DNA of 64,000 nucleotides from Wolbachia endosymbiont of Folsomia candida. GTDB lineage: Bacteria > Pseudomonadota > Alphaproteobacteria > Rickettsiales > Anaplasmataceae. Shown here piece after piece: positions 44,371 through 53,882 of the stretch. A program made the translations under genes and the position numbers. Positions within the stretch are counted from its first letter, which is position 1, and each line of letters starts with the position of its first letter. The notes beneath the pieces were generated by a model, which ran no database searches, had not been told where the DNA came from, and saw nothing but the letters and a program-made list of their open reading frames with translations. The stretch is from contig NZ_CP015510.2 in assembly GCF_001931755.2 (NCBI RefSeq), positions 806,001 through 870,000 on the forward strand, given 5' to 3'.

Positions 44371-45519
44371 ATGTTAGGCAATAAAAATCAACAAGAGACT
44401 GATATTTTAACTGCTGACTTTCCTTATTCATTAACTAAAATGTTCATTGCGCGTCACTTAAACAAAGGTGCAAATATTAATGGAATAAGCAGTTATAATG
44501 GCAAGAGTATTCTAACTATTGCCACACAAGGCTATATTGATCAGTGCTGTCATTTAGATATAATAGGTTACTTGTTGTCAAAAGGAGCAAATCCATTTTT
44601 ACAAGATAAGCATGGAAATAGTATGTTTTCCATTGCTACTAAGAATATTAATAAACAGCTATTAAAAGTGATAGCAGAATATATAATCTTAAAAAGGAAT
44701 ATTATTGGTCCAAATTACAAAATACCATGGACTCAAGGAAAAACTCCTATGCATATCATTTCTGAATTAGGAACAATATCACAGTTTCTAGCGCTACTAC
44801 AAATGAAAGGTAAAGTTGATATAGATGATGATAGAGGGAATGCACCGCTCGATATTATAGCTTCAGGCATTAATAAGGATTTTTTGGATATGCCTAAAGA
44901 AACAGCTCTTAAAAAACTGAAAATTATTGAAAATAATCTCAAATATTATACGTCTGTTAGTAAGAATCAATTACTTGAGTTAAAAATTTACATTGGAAAT
45001 TTAGGAGTAGAGGAATTTACTATAGATAGAAATGTATCTACAACCAATACTCAAGCACTAGCAAATACTTCCAAAAATCAAAAATCTTATGATCAAGATG
45101 CCACTAATAAATTAATTTCATTGTGCTGTAAAGATATATTTAATCAGAAAAAAGTAATGCAGTTAATAGCAAAAGGGGCAGATATTAATGGTTTTGCTAG
45201 AGAGAGCATGATAGGCCATACTAATGGTAGAAGTCCACTAACTATGCTTGTGAGAGATTATTTAGATATTAGACCTAACAATCCTAACAATATTTATAAG
45301 AAACGTCTATCTTCTTATATAAAAATTATAATACAGTGTGGTGGAGATCCTCGTAAAATAGATGAGTTTGGAGATAGCGCAACTTATCTTGCTCATAAAA
45401 AATGTGATAACGAGCTGTTAAGAGTGATGATATTTGCAGATGCTGAACTTTATAAGAAGCCTCAAACAAGCATGGACGTTGAGCAGGCATCTAAATCATA
45501 TGAACGTGCTTGTAGGTAA
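44371..45519 (+). CDS. Ankyrin-like repeat protein
   Basis: A protein of 382 residues with degenerate ankyrin units, which form protein-binding surfaces. Examples are LLSKGANPFLQDKHGNSM and LIAKGADINGFARESMIG; TPMHIISELGT is a decayed TPLHxA signature. ATG 44371 follows GAGGAAG and is preferred to TTG 44341. There is no membrane segment. The tail KKPQTSMDVEQASKSYERAC resembles that of the next gene (MPQSSIDVSDVTQPSTSYWR), and both share the NGKSILT segment, so the two are paralogues. Neither has the hydrophobic tail of the ankyrin genes downstream of argS. Confidence 0.75.
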   Translation: MLGNKNQQETDILTADFPYSLTKMFIARHLNKGANINGISSYNGKSILTIATQGYIDQCCHLDIIGYLLSKGANPFLQDKHGNSMFSIATKNINKQLLKVIAEYIILKRNIIGPNYKIPWTQGKTPMHIISELGTISQFLALLQMKGKVDIDDDRGNAPLDIIASGINKDFLDMPKETALKKLKIIENNLKYYTSVSKNQLLELKIYIGNLGVEEFTIDRNVSTTNTQALANTSKNQKSYDQDATNKLISLCCKDIFNQKKVMQLIAKGADINGFARESMIGHTNGRSPLTMLVRDYLDIRPNNPNNIYKKRLSSYIKIIIQCGGDPRKIDEFGDSATYLAHKKCDNELLRVMIFADAELYKKPQTSMDVEQASKSYERACR

Positions 45520-45605
45520 GCCTTTAATTATAGTAAATAAAGTATTTATAAATATTTAATATTAGCTTCCATAAAATTAAATATTAAAGTTTTATGGAGT
45601 AAGTT

Positions 45606-46433
45606 ATGAACGAAAGTGAGTATAAAGCTAAATTTCCTTTGCATTATAGTGTTATAAATAGAAATTTATGGAATGTAAAATATCTGTTAGCAAATGGTAT
45701 AGATGTTAATCAAAAAGATAATATAGGAAATACTCCTCTGCATTATTCTGCTTGCTGCCATGATAAATCAATAATAGGGACTCTATTACGAACTGAAATA
45801 AAGGTCATTGAAAAAAATGAATTTGGTAACACACCTCTGCACTGCGCTGCTTGGTATCAAAATGACAATGCAATAAAACTTTTAATTGAGCACAAAGCTG
45901 ATCCATTATTGAAAAATAATGATGGGAAAATACCAAAAGATTTTGCTGTAGGAGTTGCGAAAATGCTTTTAGAGGAAGCAGAAAAGAAAAAACAGACTGC
46001 TAATAATAAGTTATTTATATTATGTATAACAAAACTCCGAACTAATTATACAGAAATAGCAAAACTATTGGATGAAGGTGCAGATATTAATGGTACTTTA
46101 CAATATCAATCTTTACGTACCGCAAATGATAATGGCAAAAGTATATTAACTAAATTAGTTGAGCTTTATTTAATAACAGATGCTACAGATGTCGAAAGAA
46201 CTAAAATAGTATATAATATGATAAAAAACGTAATGACCTTTTATTGTGCTGACTCATACAAGAAAGATGAACGGGGAAATAGTCCGATTTCTCTTGCGGA
46301 GAGTACGGGACGAGGCAGAGAATTACTAACTATGCTTAGGCAAAACTTCGCCAGTAGAAAGGATTTACTCATGCCTCAATCAAGCATAGATGTAAGTGAT
46401 GTTACACAGCCATCTACGTCGTATTGGAGGTAA
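45606..46433 (+). CDS. Ankyrin-repeat protein
   Basis: A protein of 275 residues. The first 120 residues hold three or four good ankyrin units (NQKDNIGNTPLHYSACCHDK, EKNEFGNTPLHCAAWYQND, EHKADPLLKNNDGKIPKDF). The C-terminal half, with LDEGADINGT and NDNGKSILTKLVELYLI, is a diverged version of the C-terminal half of the gene at 44371. The start follows TATGGAGTAAGTT. It lies 87 bp after its paralogue and 60 bp before argS on the same strand. No signal or membrane segment is visible. It is a candidate for host interaction by family, with no known partner. Confidence 0.8.
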   Translation: MNESEYKAKFPLHYSVINRNLWNVKYLLANGIDVNQKDNIGNTPLHYSACCHDKSIIGTLLRTEIKVIEKNEFGNTPLHCAAWYQNDNAIKLLIEHKADPLLKNNDGKIPKDFAVGVAKMLLEEAEKKKQTANNKLFILCITKLRTNYTEIAKLLDEGADINGTLQYQSLRTANDNGKSILTKLVELYLITDATDVERTKIVYNMIKNVMTFYCADSYKKDERGNSPISLAESTGRGRELLTMLRQNFASRKDLLMPQSSIDVSDVTQPSTSYWR

Positions 46434-46492
46434 GCCTTTAATTAACCTTACTTGTATGATATATTGTTAAAAGTTTTCATAATTTTTAGTCG

Positions 46493-48199
46493 ATGCACAT
46501 CTTTAAGAAAGTCTCTGGCCTAATCTTGAGTAAGTTGAATGAGTTAAAAAAGAAGAATGTTATCAATACAAGTATAGAAAATTTTATTGTGGAACCGCCA
46601 AGTAATAGAGCGCATGGTGATGTTTATACCAATGTTGCTATGGTGCTTGGCAAACACGAAAAGAAGAATCCTATAGAAATTGCAAAGATTTTAGCAAAGG
46701 AATTTGAGCTCTTTGATGAAGTTGCAAGAGTGGAAGTTGCGGGCCCAGGTTTCATCAACATGCATTTGAAGGCAGAAGTGTGGCACGGAATTTTAAGACA
46801 AATAAATGAATTAAAAACAGAGTTTGGAAATTTGGATATAGGAAACAATCAGGCTATTAATGTGGAATTTGTGTCTGCAAATCCAACTGGCCCATTGCAC
46901 ATTGGTCATGCAAGAGGGGCTGTATTTGGTGATGTTTTGGCAAACTTACTTAAAAAAGTTGGTTATAAAGTTACTAAAGAATATTACATTAATGATGCAG
47001 GAGCACAAATAGATACATTGATTCAGTCAGTATATCTTAGATACAAAGAAGCGCTTGGAGAAAAAATAACCATAGAAAAAGGTTTATATCCAGGTGAATA
47101 TCTAAAACCAATAGGGGAGGGGCTGGCTAAAAAATACGGTAAAGAACTTTTGGAAATTCAAGATAATCAAGTGATTAAGGAGCATACTTTAAGTTCTATA
47201 TTAGAGATAATAAAGGAAGACTTGAACTTACTTGGAGTAAATCACGATGTTTTTACTTCAGAGTATGAGCTGCAAAAAAGCGGTAAAATTGAAGAGAGTG
47301 TGAAGATTTTGTCTGATAAAGGTTTAGTGTATGAGGGGTATTTGGAAAAACCAAAAGGAAAGGAAAGTGAGAATTGGGTTTCCAGGAAAGAACTGTTATT
47401 TCGTGCTACAGAGTTTGGTGATGATGTTGATCGTGCACTGAAAAAAGAAGATGGCAGTTGGACTTATTTCGCATCAGATATTGCTTATCATGCTGATAAA
47501 ATATCCCGTGGCTTTAATAACATGATAGTGGAGCTTGGGAGTGATCACGGTGGTTATACAAAAAGGTTAAAAGCTGTAGTTTCTGCCTTGAGCGATAATC
47601 AAGCAAAAATAGAGGTAAAACTACATAATATTGTAAATTTTTTAGAGAATGAAAAGCCTGTTAAGATGTCCAAAAGATCAGGGAATTTTCTTACAGCAAG
47701 AGATGTAGTCGAAGAAGTAGGCAAAGACATCACTCGCTTTATAATGCTCACACGCAAGAATGATATGGTTCTTGATTTTGACTTTGCCAAGGTTAAAGAA
47801 CAATCAAAAGATAATCCTGTCTTTTATGTACAATATGCTCATGCGCGTGCTCATTCGTTAATGCGTAACGCTCCAAAAACGCTACCAGATGCAGACCCAT
47901 CACTTTTAAAGACTGATGGTGAGCTATTTCTAATCAAAACTCTAGCAAGGTGGCCAGATGTAGTAGAAATTGCTGCAAGACTTTGTGAACCACATCGTAT
48001 TACTTTCTATTTGCTTGAAGTTGCAGAAGTGTTTCATGCTTTATGGGGATATGGCAAAAGCGACTTAAACATGCGATTTATACAGGAGAATAACTTGGGT
48101 CTCACTTCAGCAAGAATGTTCCTCGTGCAAGCTTTAGCGCACGTTATCGCTTCAGGGCTCGCTATCTTTAATATAGAGCCTCTTGACGAGATGAATTGA
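46493..48199 (+). CDS. argS: Arginyl-tRNA synthetase
   Basis: ArgS charges tRNA-Arg. The protein of 568 residues has an N-terminal additional domain, the HIGH motif in TGPLHIGHARGAVFGD near residue 132, and VKMSKRSGNFLTA near 389 as the KMSKS region. The C-terminal anticodon-binding domain ends with SGLAIFNIEPLDEMN. The last 15 codons and the following 55 bp recur downstream of it as spacers ahead of four further ankyrin genes. The TGA stop overlaps the -35 box of the first such promoter. No strong ribosome site is visible at the start. Confidence 0.96.
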   Translation: MHIFKKVSGLILSKLNELKKKNVINTSIENFIVEPPSNRAHGDVYTNVAMVLGKHEKKNPIEIAKILAKEFELFDEVARVEVAGPGFINMHLKAEVWHGILRQINELKTEFGNLDIGNNQAINVEFVSANPTGPLHIGHARGAVFGDVLANLLKKVGYKVTKEYYINDAGAQIDTLIQSVYLRYKEALGEKITIEKGLYPGEYLKPIGEGLAKKYGKELLEIQDNQVIKEHTLSSILEIIKEDLNLLGVNHDVFTSEYELQKSGKIEESVKILSDKGLVYEGYLEKPKGKESENWVSRKELLFRATEFGDDVDRALKKEDGSWTYFASDIAYHADKISRGFNNMIVELGSDHGGYTKRLKAVVSALSDNQAKIEVKLHNIVNFLENEKPVKMSKRSGNFLTARDVVEEVGKDITRFIMLTRKNDMVLDFDFAKVKEQSKDNPVFYVQYAHARAHSLMRNAPKTLPDADPSLLKTDGELFLIKTLARWPDVVEIAARLCEPHRITFYLLEVAEVFHALWGYGKSDLNMRFIQENNLGLTSARMFLVQALAHVIASGLAIFNIEPLDEMN

Positions 48200-48254
48200 C
48201 TTTTTCATAAAAATATGTAATAATTAAACTATATATTTTAATTTAGAGAGAATC
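48155..48254 (+). promoter_or_regulatory. argS tail plus ankyrin promoter, founder copy
   Basis: TTGACT at 48196-48201 overlaps the argS stop and is followed after 16 bases by TAATAA (48218-48223), a good housekeeping promoter. GAGAGAATC precedes the ankyrin ATG. The whole 100-bp segment, including the end of argS, is repeated ahead of the ankyrin genes at 49205, 50618, 52129 and 55183. Confidence 0.7.
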
Positions 48255-49103
48255 ATGAGCAAAGCAGAACTAAACAAACAGCTTTTTAGTGCTGTCAAAA
48301 AAGGTGACCTAAGTAAAGTAGAAGAATTTATAAATGCTGGAGCTGAGGTTAACGCAGTAGATTGGGCTGAACGTACTCCTTTACATATAGCTGCTGAAAG
48401 TGGCAATGTAGATGTAGTAGCACTTTTACTCAAAAATGAAGCATATGTTGAAGCAGTAGATTTTGTTGGGTGTACCGCTTTACATAGTGCTGCTAAAAGT
48501 GGTAATGTGGATGTAGTAGCACTTTTACTCAAAAATGGAGCAAATGTTAAAGCAGTAGGTAGGGGTGGATATACTCCTTTACATGTGGTTGCTGAAAGTG
48601 GCAATGTAGATGTAGTAGCACTTTTACTCCAAAACAAAGCATATATTGAAGCAGTAGATGTGAATGGATTTGCTTCTTTACATTACGCTGCTATAAGTGG
48701 AAAGACAAAAGTAGTAGAACTTCTACTTAAAAATGGAGCAAACCCTTTTTTAAAAAATAATGATGGTAACACTCCAAGAAGCTTAGCGAGAAGTAGAGAG
48801 ATAAGAAATCTTTTAGGAACAACAAAAGCAGAACAAAAACAACTTAGAAAAGAAGCGGTTGTAAAAGGTCTTATTGCTGGTTGTTTAACTGCGGTATTAG
48901 GTACTGCTATAGCAGTAGCACTCTTCACAACAGGAGTGGTTGAAGTTGTTTTGATGCCTATAATAGTAGCAGTAGTTGCAATTGCAATAGTGGCGCTAGC
49001 AGTTGATGGTATTACATATATGGTATCAAAGCCTAGTACTGAAATAGAAAAAGTAGCAGAAAATAATTTAGAGCAGCAAGCACCTGAAGGAATAAAAGCT
49101 TAG
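48255..49103 (+). CDS. Ankyrin-repeat membrane protein, array member 1
   Basis: A protein of 282 residues. Residues of about 6-180 hold five ankyrin units such as RTPLHIAAESGNVDVVALLL, three of them nearly identical at the DNA level. A hydrophobic hairpin of two spans (about 197-222 and 228-250, with FTTGVVEVVLMPIIVAVVAI) follows, then the tail MVSKPSTEIEKVAENN. The tail motif KPSTEI is shared by the next four array members. The layout suggests a membrane-anchored protein with its ankyrin face exposed to one side. Start ATG is preceded by GAGAGAATC. Partner unknown. Confidence 0.88.
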   Translation: MSKAELNKQLFSAVKKGDLSKVEEFINAGAEVNAVDWAERTPLHIAAESGNVDVVALLLKNEAYVEAVDFVGCTALHSAAKSGNVDVVALLLKNGANVKAVGRGGYTPLHVVAESGNVDVVALLLQNKAYIEAVDVNGFASLHYAAISGKTKVVELLLKNGANPFLKNNDGNTPRSLARSREIRNLLGTTKAEQKQLRKEAVVKGLIAGCLTAVLGTAIAVALFTTGVVEVVLMPIIVAVVAIAIVALAVDGITYMVSKPSTEIEKVAENNLEQQAPEGIKA

Positions 49104-49204
49104 GGCTCGCTATCTTTAACATAGAGCCTCTTGACAAAATGAATTGATTTTTTTATAAGAATGTATAATAATTAAACTATATATTTTAGATTTAAGGTAG
49201 GATT
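49103..49204 (+). promoter_or_regulatory. Duplicated argS tail plus promoter, copy 2
   Basis: The segment repeats the end of argS from GGGCTCGCTATC on, with a few changes, then TTGATT and TATAATAA. It is non-coding here, because the ankyrin stop TAG lies at its edge. Confidence 0.7.
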
Positions 49205-50518
49205 ATGTCGTTTGAAAAACTTGAAGAAATATTACACCAAGTAGAAGAAGATCAAACGCTAGTAGGTGATAGTATATTTGATGAAATAAAAAGTAAGTTT
49301 AAAGAGCAGTATCCTGATGTCTACAGAAAATTGGAAGAAGAGGATTTTGATGTACATTATCCATTTCTTTGTACTCCTAAAAGTGTGTTAACTCTTTTGA
49401 ACAAAGCTGGAGTTAAAATAGTTGAAATTGAAGGAGGTGAAGGGAATAGTTTCTTGCATTTAGCTGCTAAAAATGGGTTCAAGAGGGTAGTAGATATTCT
49501 AATAACAAAAAATTCAAAAAAGATTGATGAAAGTCTTTCTGTTTTTAAGCAATTACTGAATATTGCTGCTGCACATGGTCATATAGATGTGATTGAGATT
49601 GTACTAAATAGAATAAAAGATATTAACGCAATATATAAAAATGAAGTTAATCCTTTACATTCTGCTGCTCGTAGTGGCCATAAAGAAGTAGTAGAATTTC
49701 TACTTGGGAAAAAAATTAATATTCATGTAATGGACAGCAAAGGAATGTCTGCTTTACATTTTGCTGCTCGTAGTGACCGTAAAGAAGTAGTAGAATTTCT
49801 ACTTGAAAAGGGTGCTAATGTTAATGCAAAAGATAATTTTGGGCGAACTGCTTTACATTTCGCTGCTCAAAATGGTTGCAGAGAAGTGGTGAAGCTTCTA
49901 CTAAATGATGGAGCAAATCCTTTGTTAAAAGGAAAATATTCTTTTAAAACCCCAAGAGAACTTGTTGACTTAAAAAGTCAAAATGGTCAAGAAGTAGCTA
50001 AACTTTTAAAAGATGCAGAAAAGAAATTCAATCATGCATCAGACAGTTTGTTTTGGGCTGCTTTTTCAGGTAATAGAGAAAAATTTAACAGCATAATAGA
50101 AACTTACAAAGGAAAAGAGAACCGTACTCTAATATTACAAAGTGGCTTCTGGATGAAAAGATTTATGCGTAAAAGAATAGCTGAAGAATCTGGTCAAAAA
50201 AATAATGCAGCTATATTTAAAGAAGTTCGGGAAAACCAAATAGTTTTTACATTTCTTGCAGCTACATCAGTTGTTGGTCTTACACTACTGTGCGCTACTC
50301 AGTCGCCTGTATTGGTAGATATTGCTATAATTCCATTGTCTGCATTATTAGTGATTGGTCAGGCCATTGCAGATGTGTGGCCAATAATTCTTATAGCTGC
50401 AGTATCTGGAATTATATCTAGCTGCGTTATGTATATAATAACAAAGCCTAGTACTGAAATAGCAGAAGTAGTAGAAAATAATGTAGAGCAGCATGCATCT
50501 GAAGTAATAAAAGCTTAG
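49205..50518 (+). CDS. Ankyrin-repeat membrane protein, array member 2
   Basis: A protein of 437 residues. The N-terminus (about 1-75) is helical and acidic, starting MSFEKLEEILHQVEEDQ and resembling that of the genes at 52129 and 55183. Ankyrin units run from about 78 to 260 (VNPLHSAARSGHKEVVEFLL, MSALHFAARSDRKEVVEFLL, RTALHFAAQNGCREVVKLLL). Two membrane spans lie at about 340-410 and the tail is ITKPSTEIAEVVENNVEQ. The start follows TAAGGTAGGATT. It is intact. Function and partner are unknown. Confidence 0.86.
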   Translation: MSFEKLEEILHQVEEDQTLVGDSIFDEIKSKFKEQYPDVYRKLEEEDFDVHYPFLCTPKSVLTLLNKAGVKIVEIEGGEGNSFLHLAAKNGFKRVVDILITKNSKKIDESLSVFKQLLNIAAAHGHIDVIEIVLNRIKDINAIYKNEVNPLHSAARSGHKEVVEFLLGKKINIHVMDSKGMSALHFAARSDRKEVVEFLLEKGANVNAKDNFGRTALHFAAQNGCREVVKLLLNDGANPLLKGKYSFKTPRELVDLKSQNGQEVAKLLKDAEKKFNHASDSLFWAAFSGNREKFNSIIETYKGKENRTLILQSGFWMKRFMRKRIAEESGQKNNAAIFKEVRENQIVFTFLAATSVVGLTLLCATQSPVLVDIAIIPLSALLVIGQAIADVWPIILIAAVSGIISSCVMYIITKPSTEIAEVVENNVEQHASEVIKA

Positions 50519-50617
50519 GGCTTGCTATCTTTAATATAGAGCCTCTTAACGAGATAAATTGACTTTTTTACTCAAATATGTAATAATTAAACTATATATT
50601 TTAATTTAGAGAGAATC
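50518..50617 (+). promoter_or_regulatory. Duplicated argS tail plus promoter, copy 3
   Basis: Same arrangement as the founder copy: GGGCTTGCTATCTTTAATAT, then TTGACT and TAATAA with 17-base-class spacing, then GAGAGAATC before the ATG. Confidence 0.72.
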
Positions 50618-52030
50618 ATGAGCACAACAGAGCCAAACGAACAGCTTATTAACGCTGTCACAGAAGGTGATATAAGTAAAGTAGAAGAATTTATAAATGC
50701 TGGAGCAAATTTGTATGTAGCAGATATTAAAGGATGGACGTATTTACATAGAGCTGCTCGTCATGGCCACGAAAAGATTGTAGAACTTTTGCTCGCAAAA
50801 GAAGCAGATGAAAAAATACCACAATATTTTGCATTTTTGAATTTTGCATCTTTGAATATAGTGAATATTAATGGATCGACTGCTCTACACGTAGCTGCTG
50901 AAAATGGCCACGAAAAGGTTGTAGAACTTTTGCTCGCAAAAGGAGCAGATTTTAATGTAGCAAATATGAATGGATCGGGTGCTCTACACGTAGCTGCTCG
51001 TCATGGCCACGAAAAGGTTGTAGAACTTTTGCTTGCAAAAGAAGCAGATTTTAATGCAGTAGATAATGATGAACATACTCCTTTACATTTGGCTGCTGAA
51101 AATGGCTATACAAAAGTAGTAGAACTTCTACTCAAAAATGGAGCAAAGCACGATGAAAAAGATAATAACAAATGTACTCCTTTATATTTAGCTGCTCGTT
51201 ATGGTCACGAAAAGGTTGTAGAACTTTTGCTCGCAAAAGGAGCAGATTTAAATGTAGCAAATATTAATAAATCGACAGCTCTACACTATGCTGCTTATAA
51301 TGGCCATGTAAAGGTAGTAAAACTTCTGCTAGAAAAAGGAGCAGACATTTTTTTGAGAAACTACTACGTTGAAACTCCAAGAGACTTAGCAACAAATAAA
51401 GAGATAATAAGTCTTTTAGAAGAAGCAAAAGAAAAACGATCTAAAAAAGGTGGCGAAAAAATTAATTTACATTTTATGCAGGATGACGATGACGCTGATA
51501 GTGATTATGAAGAAGAGGAATTAGGAGACCTTTTCTTGATAAACGGCTACAGTTATGCTCCAAGAAACTTAACAACAAATAAAGAGGTAATACGTCTTTT
51601 CGAAGAAACAGAACAAAAACAATCTAAAAAAGGTGACAAAGAAATTAGTTTACATTCTATGCATGATGACGCTGATAGTGGTTATGAAGAAGAGGAATTA
51701 GTAGATGGTGATAAATTACCACTTGTTTCTTCATCTTCTAGCCATGTAGAAGACCATAACCAAAACGAACCAAGTTTCTTGAGCAAGTATAAGTGGGAAA
51801 TTACAATAGGAGTTAGTATTGTAGTTGCATTGACAGTTGGCACTTCACTTGTGTTTGCTACTAATTATTTACCAGTATTGGCAATTATTGGTATAGCTGC
51901 GTTGTCTGGGTTCATAGTTGGCAGTATTGCTTTTGGTATTACACATATGATATCAAAGCCTAGTACTGAAATAGCAGAAGTAGCAGAAAAGAATTTAGAG
52001 CAGCAAGCATCTGAAGGAATAAAAGCTTAG
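50618..52030 (+). CDS. Ankyrin-repeat membrane protein, array member 3
   Basis: A protein of 470 residues starting MSTTEPNEQLINAVTEGDIS, similar to array member 1. About seven ankyrin units (residues 35-265) include STALHVAAENGHEKVVELLL and GALHVAARHGHEKVVELLL, which are near-copies. An acidic linker follows with a doubled segment (KRSKKGGEKINLHFMQDDDD and KQSKKGDKEISLHSMHDDAD). Then come NEPSFLSKYKW, two membrane spans (about 390-445) and the tail ISKPSTEIAEVAEKNLEQ. The doubled linker, seen once in member 4, shows exchange between genes. Intact; partner unknown. Confidence 0.87.
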   Translation: MSTTEPNEQLINAVTEGDISKVEEFINAGANLYVADIKGWTYLHRAARHGHEKIVELLLAKEADEKIPQYFAFLNFASLNIVNINGSTALHVAAENGHEKVVELLLAKGADFNVANMNGSGALHVAARHGHEKVVELLLAKEADFNAVDNDEHTPLHLAAENGYTKVVELLLKNGAKHDEKDNNKCTPLYLAARYGHEKVVELLLAKGADLNVANINKSTALHYAAYNGHVKVVKLLLEKGADIFLRNYYVETPRDLATNKEIISLLEEAKEKRSKKGGEKINLHFMQDDDDADSDYEEEELGDLFLINGYSYAPRNLTTNKEVIRLFEETEQKQSKKGDKEISLHSMHDDADSGYEEEELVDGDKLPLVSSSSSHVEDHNQNEPSFLSKYKWEITIGVSIVVALTVGTSLVFATNYLPVLAIIGIAALSGFIVGSIAFGITHMISKPSTEIAEVAEKNLEQQASEGIKA

Positions 52031-52128
52031 GGCTCGCTATCTTTAATATAGAGCCTCTTGACGAGATAAGTTGACTTTTTCATAAAAATATGTAATAATT
52101 AAACTATGTATTTTGATTGGAGAAAATC
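52030..52128 (+). promoter_or_regulatory. Duplicated argS tail plus promoter, copy 4
   Basis: GGGCTCGCTATCTTTAATAT, then TTGACT and TAATAA as in the founder copy, with TTGGAGAAAATC before ATG 52129. Confidence 0.72.
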
Positions 52129-53763
52129 ATGGAACTTAGTAAATTCACAGAGATACTAAAGGCAGCAAGCACTTTAGAGGAATTCAAACAGGAATTCAAA
52201 CACAAAGATCCAGTTATATATGGACAGTGGAAAAAAAATAAATTTTTTGATGTAAATCACATATTTACCTTAGAATGTGGCGCATATCAGTACAAAGCGA
52301 CATTATTATGTATAGCAGTTGATAATGATTGTACGGAGATGGTAGCAAATCTCATAGACAACCGAGCAGATGTTAATATAGCAGATGATAATAAAAATAC
52401 TCCTTTAAATTTTGCTATTGAAAATGGCAATGTAGATACAGTAAAACGTTTACTCAAAGAAGGAGCAGAGGTTAATACAGTAGATCGGTGTGGATATACT
52501 CCTTTACTATGTGCCATAGCGCGTAAAAGATTAGATATAATAGCTCTATTATTAAGTACAAAAGGTGTAGAAGTTAATAAAAAATATAAACATGGATGGA
52601 CTCCTTTATACACCGCTGTTGTTGATATGGACACAGAGGTAATAAAGCTTCTACTAGACACAGAAGGTGTGGATATTAACGAAGAATGTAATGGATTGAC
52701 CATTTTACATCGTGCTATTAACAATTCTTCTACCAATTCCTCTAAAGAGGTAGTAGAGCTTCTACTTGAAAAAGGAGAAAATGTTAATGCAGTAGGTAAT
52801 CATAAGAAGACTCCTTTGCACTTGGCTGCTGAAGCTGGTAATGCAGATATAGTAAAACTTTTACTTCCAAAACAACTAGATGTTAATGTAGTAGATGAGA
52901 ATGGATTGACTCCTTTACATTGCGCTGCTAAAAGTGGCAATGAAAGGGTAATAAAACTTTTGCTCGAAAAAGGAGCAGATCTTAATGTAGCAGATGATTA
53001 TAAACGGACTCCTTTACATTGGGCCGTTAAAAATGGTCATGCAAAAGCGGTAGAACTTCTACTGGACAAATCAGATGTTAATGCAGTAGATTGCTATAAA
53101 CGTACTCCTTTACATTGGGCCGTTAAAAATGGTCATGCAAAAGTAGTAGAGCTTCTACTAGACAAATCAGATGTTAATGCAGTAGATTGCTATAAACGTA
53201 CTCCTTTACATTACGCTGTTAAAGATGGAAATGTAGGTGTAGTTGATGCTCTAATAAAGGCAGGTGCAGAGCTTTTTTTAAAGGATAAATATAATTGTAC
53301 TCCAAAAGATCTTGTTAATGAGTGGATTAGTGGTGCTGAAAGCAAAGAAAAGATACTAAGGCTTTTAGAAGAAGCAGAAGAAAAGCAATATAAAAAAGGT
53401 CACAGAGAAATTAGTTTACCTTCTACACAGAACGACTCTGATAGTGGTTATGAGGAATTAATGGATAGTGATGAAGAACATAACGAACCAAGTTTCTTTA
53501 GCAAGAACAAGTGGAAGATTAGAGTGGGAGTGGATATTGCACTTGGAATTGGAGTTGGTAGTACAGTTGCACTGATAGTTTGCGCTACACTTTGCTTGAT
53601 CACTAGTTTACCAGTATTGACAATTCTTGGTATAGCTGCGTTGTCTTGGTTCATATCTGGGGGTATTTCTTTTGGTATTACATATACTGAATCAAAGCCT
53701 AGTACTGAAATAGAAGAACAGAATGTAGGTAAGTTTGCAGCTGCAGTTCCTTGTCCTGGTTGA
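52129..53763 (+). CDS. Ankyrin-repeat membrane protein, array member 4
   Basis: A protein of 544 residues from ATG 52129; the TTG four codons upstream is less likely. The N-terminus is helical. About ten ankyrin units occupy residues 60-400, including three recent copies with KRTPLHWAVKNGHAK. The linker KKGHREISLPSTQNDSDSGY and NEPSFFSKNKWKI are shared with member 3. Two membrane spans (about 470-525) and SKPSTEIEEQNV follow. The last residues (GKFAAAVPCPG) differ from the other tails, so the 3' end has been replaced. A perfect hairpin terminator lies 8 bp downstream. Confidence 0.87.
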   Translation: MELSKFTEILKAASTLEEFKQEFKHKDPVIYGQWKKNKFFDVNHIFTLECGAYQYKATLLCIAVDNDCTEMVANLIDNRADVNIADDNKNTPLNFAIENGNVDTVKRLLKEGAEVNTVDRCGYTPLLCAIARKRLDIIALLLSTKGVEVNKKYKHGWTPLYTAVVDMDTEVIKLLLDTEGVDINEECNGLTILHRAINNSSTNSSKEVVELLLEKGENVNAVGNHKKTPLHLAAEAGNADIVKLLLPKQLDVNVVDENGLTPLHCAAKSGNERVIKLLLEKGADLNVADDYKRTPLHWAVKNGHAKAVELLLDKSDVNAVDCYKRTPLHWAVKNGHAKVVELLLDKSDVNAVDCYKRTPLHYAVKDGNVGVVDALIKAGAELFLKDKYNCTPKDLVNEWISGAESKEKILRLLEEAEEKQYKKGHREISLPSTQNDSDSGYEELMDSDEEHNEPSFFSKNKWKIRVGVDIALGIGVGSTVALIVCATLCLITSLPVLTILGIAALSWFISGGISFGITYTESKPSTEIEEQNVGKFAAAVPCPG

Positions 53764-53771
53764 TTCCTTGT

Positions 53772-53805
53772 GATCCTATTGAGTGACAATAGGATCTATC
53801 TTTTT
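53772..53805 (+). terminator. Hairpin and T-run after array member 4
   Basis: GATCCTATTG (53772-53781) pairs perfectly with CAATAGGATC (53787-53796) around AGTGA; TATCTTTTT follows. It also resembles the variant palindrome at 1643 and 25165, so a repeat may have been put to use as terminator. Confidence 0.65.
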
Positions 53806-53882
53806 GCTTAAATATCAAGTTGCTGGAATAACAGAGATTTTTACTATATAATCTTATATATAACTTCAAAATCTCAGCAAAA

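Noticed and set aside
48224..48637. Minus-strand ORF of 137 codons opposite ankyrin array member 1
   Set aside because: It mirrors the repeated ankyrin DNA, has no ribosome site and repeats with the same period.
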